A stretch of 35,966 nt of DNA from Euryarchaeota archaeon UBA556. GTDB taxonomy: Archaea; Thermoplasmatota; Poseidoniia; Poseidoniales; Thalassarchaeaceae. Within the stretch, counting starts at the first letter, position 1. Every line of letters begins with the position of its first letter. Location: assembly GCA_002494975.1 (NCBI GenBank), contig DADI01000013.1:1-35966 (forward strand), in the 5' to 3' direction. The position numbers and the translations under genes were made by a program. Under the pieces are notes generated by a model that did not search any database, was not told the origin of the DNA, and saw only the letters and a program-made list of their open reading frames with translations. Positions 23,797 to 31,082 of this stretch are shown piece by piece.

Positions 23797-26355
23797 ATGG
23801 TGGGGGCGGATTCAAGTGAAGAAAGGCTCGCTGAAATTTTCAGTAGATTGGCACCAGCAATCCTTTTTGTGAGTTTATTATTAACTGTAATAACCGCTTC
23901 CGCACTTCTTCCACTACCTGAATTCACAACCGATCTTTCTTCATTTGCGCCGGAAAATGATGCAAAAGAAGCGGAAGAACGTATGGACTTAGTTATGACA
24001 AGTACACCAAATAGAATATATGTTCAAGTAAATCCTAGTGAGGAAGGAGCTAATGTCCTTGAGATAGGTGCTTTACAGCAAATGGCTAATGATTTGGAAA
24101 ATATTAATTTGATATTTGGAGAAAATATCGTATCTCACATAAATGTTGCAAATATTCTGGATAATATTCTCAAAGAAAGAGATAACCAGAGTAGAACCAT
24201 ACAAAATTTTCAAGAATGGGATGATTTACTCACTGCAATAATTAATGAAAATGAGAAGTGTACTGATGTAATAGGAAATGACCAAGCAATAGCATCTGCA
24301 ACATTTGCTAGAGACGCTCTACTCAACAAAGATTTTGATTACATTGGAGTTTGTGATTGGATAGAGGGGCAGGGTGGATCATCTACCCCTATAGCATCAA
24401 GCGCAATGTGGGTAATAGAAGTCGATGGAGGTCTTGATTCTAAAGAGAGGCAAGATTTGTCTAAAGGAATAAGAGAATATCTGAGTGAAAACATCAGTAG
24501 TGATGAAAATTCGGTAATAAATTATGGAGTGATTTCTGATGACCTAATTAGTAATGACATAAATGATACTACTTTAGATAATTTCATTTGGTTACTGTTG
24601 TTAGCAATTATAGTAGTAGTATTTGTTCTCTCAATAGTTTTCCGATCATTTTTGATGATTGCTGCACCATTGCTAGGACTTTCTGCTGCTCTGATATGGA
24701 CTTATGGGACTATAACCATCCTAGGTAGACCATTTTCAATACTCGAAGTGGCAGTAGCGCCGGTCGTATTTGGATTAGGGATAGATTACGCCATACATCT
24801 ACAGAGAGGTTATGAAGAAGCAAAAGAAAATACTTCTTCTGCAGCTCATGCATGGATTAAGTCATTCTCAATTATCAGAGTGGCGTTGACATTAGCAGTA
24901 ATCACTACTGTTTCTGCTTTCTTAGCTAGTTCACTATCACCACTACCCCCACTACGAACTTTTGGCATAACTTTAGCATTAGGGGTAGTTTGCGCATTTA
25001 TTGCCAGTACCGTTACAGTCGGTGCATTACATGTAGTAGTAGAAAAGACTACAGGGATTAAGAAAAGAAGATCTATTAATGTTTCAGAATTTGCTAATAT
25101 AGCAACTCGAATACAACAAAGAAATACTGCTCGTATACTATTAGTAGTCGTTTTATTAACCACTAGTTCAGTGTTCCTAGCAGGGACAAAGTTAGACACC
25201 AGTTTCGAATTAACAGACTTCTTGTCTGAAGATGATATGCCGATTATGGAAGTCAGATCTGACATTTATGATTCATATGATGCTGCTGCATGGAAATCTG
25301 TGACTATACTAATAGAGCCGAATCAAGGCGAGGACTCATTAAGTGGTGAAAGAGATATACTTAGAGGGTTAGAATTCTTAGACATAAGAATATCAGCTAT
25401 ACCTGATGTAGTGACGCCGATAAATACGAACTCACAAAGACCCTCATACGATGGTTTGTACCCGATATTGAGAGATGCAGTTGAAATGGATTCAACATTT
25501 GGAGATTCTTATCACCTAGGTATTTTTGATGGAGAATTGGACGTTAGTGATGGCTTTGAAGAGGGAGACATTTCATTAGCAATTCATTCATTACTTCTTA
25601 ATGATTCAATCGGCGAACCTCTACGAGGTCAAACGTGGGCAGAAAGAACTTCAATGCATGTTGCACTGACCGAAGATAATTCTTCATTGAAATATCTGAA
25701 AATTAGAGTAGACGTCATAGCAGAGACAAGTGAACAGACTTCTAATTTAGCTGAAGAGTTTGAGAAACAAGCAAAACAACTCGAAAATGATGGATATATT
25801 GATGCAGAAGTACATATCGGCGGTGAAGTAATGATGATACATAGTATATTTTCAGGATTAGTTGTCTCACAGGTTGAATCTACAGGAGTAAGTTTGTTAG
25901 TATCTATATTTGTATTATTTGTATTGACTAGAAGATTGGGGCAATCATTAGTTGTAATTCTACCAGTCGGAATAGCAGGTTCATGGGTGGTTGGATCTAT
26001 GGCAATTCTAGGACTGAATTGGAATGTTTTGACTATTATGATTACTGCATTGACAGTAGGATTAGGAATCGATTATTCCATACATGTATGGAGAAGTTTT
26101 GAGGCTAATCGAAATTCAGGATTGGGAATATGGGATTCTATGAGAAATATGTATGCGACAACAGGTACAGCTTTGATTATGTCAGCAGGTACAACTATAT
26201 GTGGATTTTTAGTACTGAAATTATCGCCAATTCCAGTCATACAAGACTTTGGAATTGTTAGTTCAATTTCAGTAGCCTTCTCACTGATATTGGCATTATT
26301 TGTTTTACCGGGGTTATTAGCTGCAGAGGTTAAAACATCAAATCTTGAGAATTAA
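23797..26355 (+). CDS. RND superfamily (HAE3/MMPL-type) membrane transporter
   Basis: An 852-residue exporter with the two-fold RND repeat: one helix (about 18-38), an extracytoplasmic domain and a helix bundle, then the same again. The transmembrane-4 acidic motif is present in both halves: GLGIDYAIH (Asp330) and GLGIDYSIH (Asp759). The extracytoplasmic parts are smaller than in the other RND protein of this window, and no lipoprotein or periplasmic adaptor gene accompanies it. Its start (ATG 23797) lies only 15 bases from the longest possible start of divergent rpoL, leaving little room for two promoters. The stop overlaps the convergent gene by four bases. The substrate is unknown. Confidence 0.9.
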   Translation: MVGADSSEERLAEIFSRLAPAILFVSLLLTVITASALLPLPEFTTDLSSFAPENDAKEAEERMDLVMTSTPNRIYVQVNPSEEGANVLEIGALQQMANDLENINLIFGENIVSHINVANILDNILKERDNQSRTIQNFQEWDDLLTAIINENEKCTDVIGNDQAIASATFARDALLNKDFDYIGVCDWIEGQGGSSTPIASSAMWVIEVDGGLDSKERQDLSKGIREYLSENISSDENSVINYGVISDDLISNDINDTTLDNFIWLLLLAIIVVVFVLSIVFRSFLMIAAPLLGLSAALIWTYGTITILGRPFSILEVAVAPVVFGLGIDYAIHLQRGYEEAKENTSSAAHAWIKSFSIIRVALTLAVITTVSAFLASSLSPLPPLRTFGITLALGVVCAFIASTVTVGALHVVVEKTTGIKKRRSINVSEFANIATRIQQRNTARILLVVVLLTTSSVFLAGTKLDTSFELTDFLSEDDMPIMEVRSDIYDSYDAAAWKSVTILIEPNQGEDSLSGERDILRGLEFLDIRISAIPDVVTPINTNSQRPSYDGLYPILRDAVEMDSTFGDSYHLGIFDGELDVSDGFEEGDISLAIHSLLLNDSIGEPLRGQTWAERTSMHVALTEDNSSLKYLKIRVDVIAETSEQTSNLAEEFEKQAKQLENDGYIDAEVHIGGEVMMIHSIFSGLVVSQVESTGVSLLVSIFVLFVLTRRLGQSLVVILPVGIAGSWVVGSMAILGLNWNVLTIMITALTVGLGIDYSIHVWRSFEANRNSGLGIWDSMRNMYATTGTALIMSAGTTICGFLVLKLSPIPVIQDFGIVSSISVAFSLILALFVLPGLLAAEVKTSNLEN

Positions 26356-26999
26356 ACTGTTTCAATAACAGAAACAATCTCAACCATATCTAATCCTTGT
26401 TCTCTGGCAACTAATGCTAAAGCCATCCAGAGAGTAACCGGCCCTAAGGAGCGTCTTTTTCTCTGTGCCCTCCTAACTACTTCCCTATTCTCAAGCCTGG
26501 ATTGATGAGAAATTAGCTTTATCAATTGGGGGATATTACCCTCTGATCGGTCAGGTGGCCTGTCAATCACCTGTGTCGATTGAGGATTTGATTGAATGAC
26601 ATTAACAACTATCTGAGATTCTACTGTTTCTTCAGTTTTTGAAATAATATTATCATCAGAAACAAAAATCGGCGGATTTGAAATTAGCCGATATATCGGC
26701 CTCCAACCTAATTTAGGTTGGATTTCTTCGACACCTTCAGCAGATTTAAGAAGATTATTGTCGTTTATCAGCCATCCAGATTCAGATAATTTATCGATTG
26801 CTATTTTAGCATCATTGGGTCCCATCCATTGTAATTCGAGAGACCAAAAACGAATCATGTCTGAAATTTCAACTTGGTTTGATTCTGAAAAACTCACGAA
26901 AAGCAAACGAGAAATTTCATCAATTGAGCCATCAGACATATTTACAAAATCCCAGACTATGTGATATGACTTGATTGTTTCTAAATAATTTGTAAACAT
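26352..26999 (-). CDS. Hypothetical archaeal protein, possibly DUF2240-like
   Basis: A 215-residue soluble protein of unknown function. The first 100 residues are helical and look like a winged-helix or wHTH unit (MGPNDAKIAIDKLSESGWLINDNNLLKSAEG), which loosely recalls the archaeal DUF2240 family. A low-complexity Ser/Pro/Gln stretch follows, then a basic helix (REVVRRAQRKRRSLGPVT) and a hydrophobic C-terminal helix. There is no catalytic motif. ATG 26999 is chosen over GTG 27011; ATG 26939 is an alternative. It is divergent from the HEAT-repeat gene with a gap of about 50 bases and converges with the RND gene. The family link is a weak impression that needs a profile search. Confidence 0.6.
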   Translation of the reverse strand: MFTNYLETIKSYHIVWDFVNMSDGSIDEISRLLFVSFSESNQVEISDMIRFWSLELQWMGPNDAKIAIDKLSESGWLINDNNLLKSAEGVEEIQPKLGWRPIYRLISNPPIFVSDDNIISKTEETVESQIVVNVIQSNPQSTQVIDRPPDRSEGNIPQLIKLISHQSRLENREVVRRAQRKRRSLGPVTLWMALALVAREQGLDMVEIVSVIETV

Positions 27000-27049
27000 T
27001 AATACCGTCACTTGAATAATGAGTGCCCCATCCGGACTTACGATTGTTT

Positions 27050-28261
27050 ATGGCAAATGAGTACGTTGCAAGAGATCCACGTACTGGTAAAGTAATCGAA
27101 AGTAGAGAGAGAACAGTAGAACTAGACATCAGGTCGCTTCAACCAATAGATGGTGCATGGCAAAGAATTCCAGTTTATGAAATCCTAAAATTAGCATCTG
27201 GAGATATTGAACAATTACAATTATCACTTACTAATGGGGGGGGCTTCGTAAGAAGAATTGACGGAATAAGGGCATTAAGTAGGGTTTATGAGAATTTGAT
27301 ACCGAAGGCTCATGAAACTTTACTAGAGGCATTAGATGATGATGATCCTGGAATAAGAATCGCAGGGCTGGAAGTAATGCCGGGGTTCTCACTAAAGTTG
27401 CATACTGATTTGATGATTTATCTATCCGATAGATTACAAGATAATGATTTGGATGTCAGATTAACTTCCATGCAGACACTTCAGAAAATGTCCCCTATAT
27501 TTCCGTCCGGGTGCGAAGATATTCTAAGAAGAGAGTTAAGACACAAAGACAAAATTCATAGAAAAAGTGCTTTTGAAGCATTAAGATTAACCAGCATTGC
27601 ATGGCCTGAAAGCGGTTGTTTACATTTAGATGAATTAATCCGAGAAGAGGAAGTTGATTTGAGGAGGAGAGGGTCAAAAATCCTACGTAATATTGCAGCT
27701 AAGGGGGGTTCTACAGGATGGGATTTAATCGGATGGTCTCTAGAAGATGAAGATGCACAAGTTAGAAGGAATGCATCACAATGCCTAGTCACTCTCGCAA
27801 ACTCAGAACCAAGAATCGCATTAATACTAGTAGAAAATGCACTAAATGATGAAGATACAAAAGTTCGTAATTCAGTCATCCGGGCTATGAAAAAGTTAGA
27901 CATGCAGAGCCCGAGAGTTACTGATATGATACTAAGAGGAGCAAGGTCAAAAGACTTGAATCTCAGAAAGGCTTGCATTGATCAGCTTTCAATCATATTA
28001 ACTGGTGATCGTTTAAGAGAAAGTGCGGCCGAACTGCTTCGTCAAGAAACAGACCCTGCACTCAGAAAACGCCTTGCTGCTCTATCTATAGATCTAGAGT
28101 TAGATGGCACGGAAACAGAGAAAAACAGATTTTTAGCGCCAGTCGAAAAAGTCGATGATGAAGACATACAGGAATTTACAATGCCTATTAAGCCGGACAA
28201 GCCGAAGGGTGAACATGATAAACAGAAGGCAAGTCGGCCAAAACCAGAGGACTTACGATGA
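27050..28261 (+). CDS. HEAT-repeat protein
   Basis: A 403-residue protein built almost wholly of paired helices with the HEAT/PBS-lyase pattern: repeated D-x-D-x-x-V/I-R at about 35-40-residue spacing (DDPGIRIAGLEVM, DNDLDVRLTSMQTL, DEDAQVRRNASQCL, DEDTKVRNSVIRAM, SKDLNLRKACIDQL). The last 50 residues are charged and disordered. Such solenoids are protein-binding scaffolds; no enzyme motif is seen. ATG 27050 is preferred over GTG 27023 because the shorter N-terminus reads naturally (MANEYVARDPRTGK) and the longer one overlaps the promoter zone. Its stop overlaps the start of the next gene (ATGA), making it first in a five-gene operon. Confidence 0.85.
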   Translation: MANEYVARDPRTGKVIESRERTVELDIRSLQPIDGAWQRIPVYEILKLASGDIEQLQLSLTNGGGFVRRIDGIRALSRVYENLIPKAHETLLEALDDDDPGIRIAGLEVMPGFSLKLHTDLMIYLSDRLQDNDLDVRLTSMQTLQKMSPIFPSGCEDILRRELRHKDKIHRKSAFEALRLTSIAWPESGCLHLDELIREEEVDLRRRGSKILRNIAAKGGSTGWDLIGWSLEDEDAQVRRNASQCLVTLANSEPRIALILVENALNDEDTKVRNSVIRAMKKLDMQSPRVTDMILRGARSKDLNLRKACIDQLSIILTGDRLRESAAELLRQETDPALRKRLAALSIDLELDGTETEKNRFLAPVEKVDDEDIQEFTMPIKPDKPKGEHDKQKASRPKPEDLR

Positions 28262-28542
28262 GTGAACAGTTTGATGAGAAACTCGAACAATTTGAGCGCC
28301 TATGGGAGGGCGTTACACCGAATGGAATCAATAGACAAAAGTCTCTAAAATTTCAACAATACATGCGTCAGCATGTTCTACAAAAATTCCACAAAAAGAC
28401 AAATGATCAATTTGCATCGGCAGATAAGGGCCACTTCAACCATAACTTTTCTTCAAAAGAACAATACCTAACAAAAGAGAACTGTAAAAAGTACTGGATG
28501 GGAGAACTTCAGAAGGAAATCAGCGAATCCGAATCCTTCTGA
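28258..28542 (+). CDS. Hypothetical protein, 94 residues, in helicase operon
   Basis: I do not recognise this protein. It is highly charged, predicted helical, without signal peptide or membrane segment, and contains a single cysteine (C76). Lys/Gln-rich segments suggest a nucleic-acid or protein-binding role, but this is speculation. It overlaps the HEAT gene by four bases and is followed after nine bases by the DEAD-box helicase, so it is translated as part of the operon. It may be a lineage-specific partner of the helicase or of the HEAT scaffold. Confidence 0.75.
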   Translation: MSEQFDEKLEQFERLWEGVTPNGINRQKSLKFQQYMRQHVLQKFHKKTNDQFASADKGHFNHNFSSKEQYLTKENCKKYWMGELQKEISESESF

Positions 28543-28551
28543 GGCGATTAA

Positions 28552-29964
28552 ATGTCAATCTTTGAAAAATGGAATTTAGAATCAACAATTTTAGATGCAA
28601 TTAAATCTCGAGGATGGACCTCACCTACTGAGATTCAAGCAGATGCAATTCCATTCGCGAGAAAAGGAAGAGATATTGTAGGGCAAGCAAAAACTGGGTC
28701 AGGTAAAACAGCAGCATTCGGGATACCAATTCTCGAGAAATGTGAAAAAAAAGGAATACCTCAATCCCTCATTCTTTGTCCGACAAGAGAACTTGCAGTA
28801 CAAGTCACGGAAGAAATGAATTTACTGCAAGGTAAAAAAGGCTTACAAATAATTTCAGTCTATGGAGGAACTGATATTGAAAAACAGGCGAAAAAACTAT
28901 CAGATGGCTGCGATATTGTCGTAGGGACTCCAGGAAGAGTCATTGATATGAGTAAGAAAGGCCATCTTAAATTACAAGATATTTCTATATTTTGTTTGGA
29001 TGAAGCAGATAGAATGTTAGATATGGGATTTTTTCCAGACATCCTATGGGTTATTGAAAAAATGCCGAATCGTAGTCAAACTCTACTTTTCAGTGCAACA
29101 TTCCCTGAAGAAGTACTGAATGTTGCTGAGGAGTTCATGGTTAACGCAGAACATGTAATGAGTGATGACTTAGAAGTAGATATTCCAGAAATTGATCTGT
29201 ATGCCGTGAGAATTGGTAGAGCTAACAAACTCTGGGTATTAGGACGTATTATTGCTAATATGACAGAAGATGGGCAGATGTTAATCTTCAGCAACACTAA
29301 GAGAATGGTAGATGTGATAGTTGAAAGATTAGGGAAATTTCAGATGAAAGCTGTAGGAATACATGGAGACATGCCACAAAACAAGAGAGAAAGACTCCTG
29401 AACGACTTTCGATCAGGTAAAGAGAAAATTGTGGTAGCTACTGATGTAGCCGCAAGAGGACTAGATGTAGATGGAATTACAGTTGTAGTCAACTATGATT
29501 TACCAGATGATACGGAATCATTTGTTCATCGAATTGGTAGAACTGGAAGGATGGGGCGGAAAGGAGAAGCTTGGAGCCTGGTATCAAAGGAAGACAGGGG
29601 TAGTGTAGAGAAAATCTGCTCAACCTGGGGTTTAACTATACCTTTTGTTGAAGCACCATCTCTTCCAGAAGGAATAGACAGAGATCTAGTTAGGAAAAGA
29701 GAAGATTGGGATGAAGTAGCTGATCCATTTGGTATGGTTAGAATTAATCTTGACATAGGTCAAAACGATTTAACGAAAAGAGCTTTGGCAGATTGGATAG
29801 TAAAATTAGCAAAAATCTCAGAGATAGTTGTTGGAGAAATAACTCAATCAGACGAACAATCACAAGTTGAGATTCATGTTGCAAAAGTCGCGTATGTAAT
29901 TGACGTGATAAAAGCCCGTGACTATAATGGCCGTAAAGTTAAGCCAGTAATAGTTGAATCCTGA
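28552..29964 (+). CDS. DEAD-box RNA helicase with DbpA-like RNA-binding domain
   Basis: An ATP-dependent RNA helicase of 470 residues. Visible motifs are the Q motif (GWTSPTEIQ), I (AKTGSGKT, 46-53), Ia (PTRELA, 77-82), Ib (TPGR), II (DEAD, 150-153), III (SAT, 181-183), V (ATDVAARGLD) and VI (HRIGRTGR, 326-333). After a linker, residues about 396-468 (MVRINLDIGQNDL ... GRKVKPVIV) resemble the DbpA/CsdA C-terminal RRM that targets ribosomal RNA, so a role in ribosome assembly or cold adaptation is likely. GAGGCGAT before ATG 28552 is a fair ribosome-binding site. It lies within the HEAT-TusA-RibA operon. Confidence 0.95.
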   Translation: MSIFEKWNLESTILDAIKSRGWTSPTEIQADAIPFARKGRDIVGQAKTGSGKTAAFGIPILEKCEKKGIPQSLILCPTRELAVQVTEEMNLLQGKKGLQIISVYGGTDIEKQAKKLSDGCDIVVGTPGRVIDMSKKGHLKLQDISIFCLDEADRMLDMGFFPDILWVIEKMPNRSQTLLFSATFPEEVLNVAEEFMVNAEHVMSDDLEVDIPEIDLYAVRIGRANKLWVLGRIIANMTEDGQMLIFSNTKRMVDVIVERLGKFQMKAVGIHGDMPQNKRERLLNDFRSGKEKIVVATDVAARGLDVDGITVVVNYDLPDDTESFVHRIGRTGRMGRKGEAWSLVSKEDRGSVEKICSTWGLTIPFVEAPSLPEGIDRDLVRKREDWDEVADPFGMVRINLDIGQNDLTKRALADWIVKLAKISEIVVGEITQSDEQSQVEIHVAKVAYVIDVIKARDYNGRKVKPVIVES

Positions 29965-29973
29965 GGGGAAGAA

Positions 29974-30216
29974 ATGTCTGAATCGATTTCAGAAGATAAA
30001 GAAATTATTCTTGACTTGATAGGTTTCTTTTGTCCCGTCCCCATACATGAAACACGGAAATTATTAGATACGTTAGATTCAGGGGTTATTATTCAAGTAT
30101 TATGTGATGACCCTGAAACTAAACATGACATGCCAGCGTTATGTGACAGATTAGGTGTAAAATTGATTAGCCTGGATGAAAATTCAGGAGAATTTATTTA
30201 TAAAATTAGAAAATAG
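29974..30216 (+). CDS. tusA: TusA/SirA-family sulfur carrier protein
   Basis: An 80-residue single-domain TusA-like protein with the family motif CPVP (C20-P23), where the cysteine carries persulfide sulfur. The fold LDLIGFFCPVPIHETRKLL ... GVIIQVLCDDPETKHDMPALC matches the family in full. In bacteria TusA moves sulfur for tRNA 2-thiouridine and for molybdenum cofactor; in archaea its target is less clear. GAGGGGA lies before ATG 29974, and the gene starts ten bases after the helicase stop. An additional cysteine (C44) could assist transfer. Confidence 0.9.
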   Translation: MSESISEDKEIILDLIGFFCPVPIHETRKLLDTLDSGVIIQVLCDDPETKHDMPALCDRLGVKLISLDENSGEFIYKIRK

Positions 30217-30232
30217 CAGGGAGAGGATATTT

Positions 30233-30886
30233 ATGGAGTCTGGAAATAAGATTGAAATTCAAGAAAAAATAGACGTCCCCGCAGATGCACGTTTACCTAC
30301 AAAGTATGGAGAATTCCGGATAAGAATATTTCATGAAAGTTCAACGGGTTTAGATCACGTTGCTTTAACTCTTGGAGACATGTCTGGACCTGACCCCGTA
30401 TTAGTCAGAGTACACTCAGAATGTATCACTGGTGATTCTTTTGCAAGTACCAGATGTGATTGCGGGTCACAGCTAGAATATACTTTAGAAGAGATACAAA
30501 GGAAAGGTTGGGGCTGTTTAGTGTACCTTAGACAAGAGGGAAGAGGGATTGGCTTACATGCAAAAATACAGGCATATAATCTACAAGACAAAGGCGCAGA
30601 TACATTAGATGCTAATCTGATGCTTGGTTTACCTGGTGACGCTAGAGATTATTCCATAGCATCAATAATATTTGATAACCTTGGAATTAAACATGTCTCA
30701 CTATTAACAAATAATCCAGATAAAGTTGAGAAACTAGAAAATTTAGGAATTAAGGTCTTTGAAAGAGTTCCATTAATTGTAGGAGTAGGATCTGAAAATA
30801 TACATTATCTAAAGACAAAAGGAATTAAAATGGGGCACCATATTTCCTCTAGCGATTTAGAAGATAATACGAATGATGAAGTGTGA
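30233..30886 (+). CDS. ribA: GTP cyclohydrolase II (riboflavin biosynthesis)
   Basis: Catalyses the first committed step of riboflavin synthesis, opening the GTP imidazole ring with release of formate and pyrophosphate. The 217 residues match bacterial RibA over the full length. Zinc ligands are C64, C75 and C77 (HSECITGDSFASTRCDCG). YLRQEGRGIGLHAKIQAYNLQDKG, GDARDYSIASIIF and LLTNNPDKVEKL are also family signatures, and the C-terminal RVPLIVG is intact. ATG 30233 is preceded by GGGAGAGGAT at 30219-30228; the in-frame upstream extension lies inside tusA. No RibB domain is fused. Many archaea use the unrelated GTP cyclohydrolase III instead, so this is a bacterial-type route. Confidence 0.95.
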   Translation: MESGNKIEIQEKIDVPADARLPTKYGEFRIRIFHESSTGLDHVALTLGDMSGPDPVLVRVHSECITGDSFASTRCDCGSQLEYTLEEIQRKGWGCLVYLRQEGRGIGLHAKIQAYNLQDKGADTLDANLMLGLPGDARDYSIASIIFDNLGIKHVSLLTNNPDKVEKLENLGIKVFERVPLIVGVGSENIHYLKTKGIKMGHHISSSDLEDNTNDEV

Positions 30887-30890
30887 TATC

Positions 30891-30979
30891 CCAAGATGGG
30901 GCCGTGACCGGGAATTGAACCCGGGCCGGCGGGACCACAACCCACCGTGCTAACCTCTACACCATCACAGCCATCTTGG
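30891..30979 (-). repeat. Leader/trailer inverted repeat enclosing tRNA-His
   Basis: CCAAGATGG (30891-30899) and its exact reverse complement CCATCTTGG (30971-30979) flank and partly overlap the tRNA. In the transcript the leader CCAAGAT can pair with the trailer ATCTTGG, stacking on the acceptor stem with a two-base CC bulge. The whole pre-tRNA would be one long hairpin-like unit. Confidence 0.7.
30900..30972 (-). tRNA. tRNA-His (anticodon GTG), with encoded G-1
   Basis: Read on the minus strand, the acceptor GCTGTGA pairs with TCACGGC, and the extra 5' G-1 (complement of 30972) pairs with discriminator C73 (complement of 30900), as histidine tRNA needs. An encoded CCA is the complement of 30897-30899. 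The anticodon stem GTGGG/CCCGC has loop TTGTGGT, so the anticodon is GTG. No intron is seen. The flanks form a 9-base inverted repeat, described separately. Confidence 0.97.
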
Positions 30980-31000
30980 TAATCACTCGAGAGTAGAGAT

Positions 31001-31010
31001 GTATTTCAAG
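31001..31010 (-). promoter_or_regulatory. Possible TATA box of tRNA-His
   Basis: On the minus strand this reads CTTGAAATAC. A start about 26 bp downstream would lie near 30979, the first base of the leader helix. The match to an archaeal TATA box is moderate. Confidence 0.4.
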
Positions 31011-31082
31011 CGTTCCAATCAGCGCATATGAGAATCACAACACCAACGCATTCAAGCGGTGGTCTAGTTCGTACACTAAATA

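Noticed and set aside
24846..25265. 139-codon minus-strand ORF
   Set aside because: Antisense to the second RND gene; no family features or start signals.
27556..27978. 140-codon minus-strand ORF
   Set aside because: Antisense to the HEAT-repeat gene; it follows the repeat pattern of the true strand.
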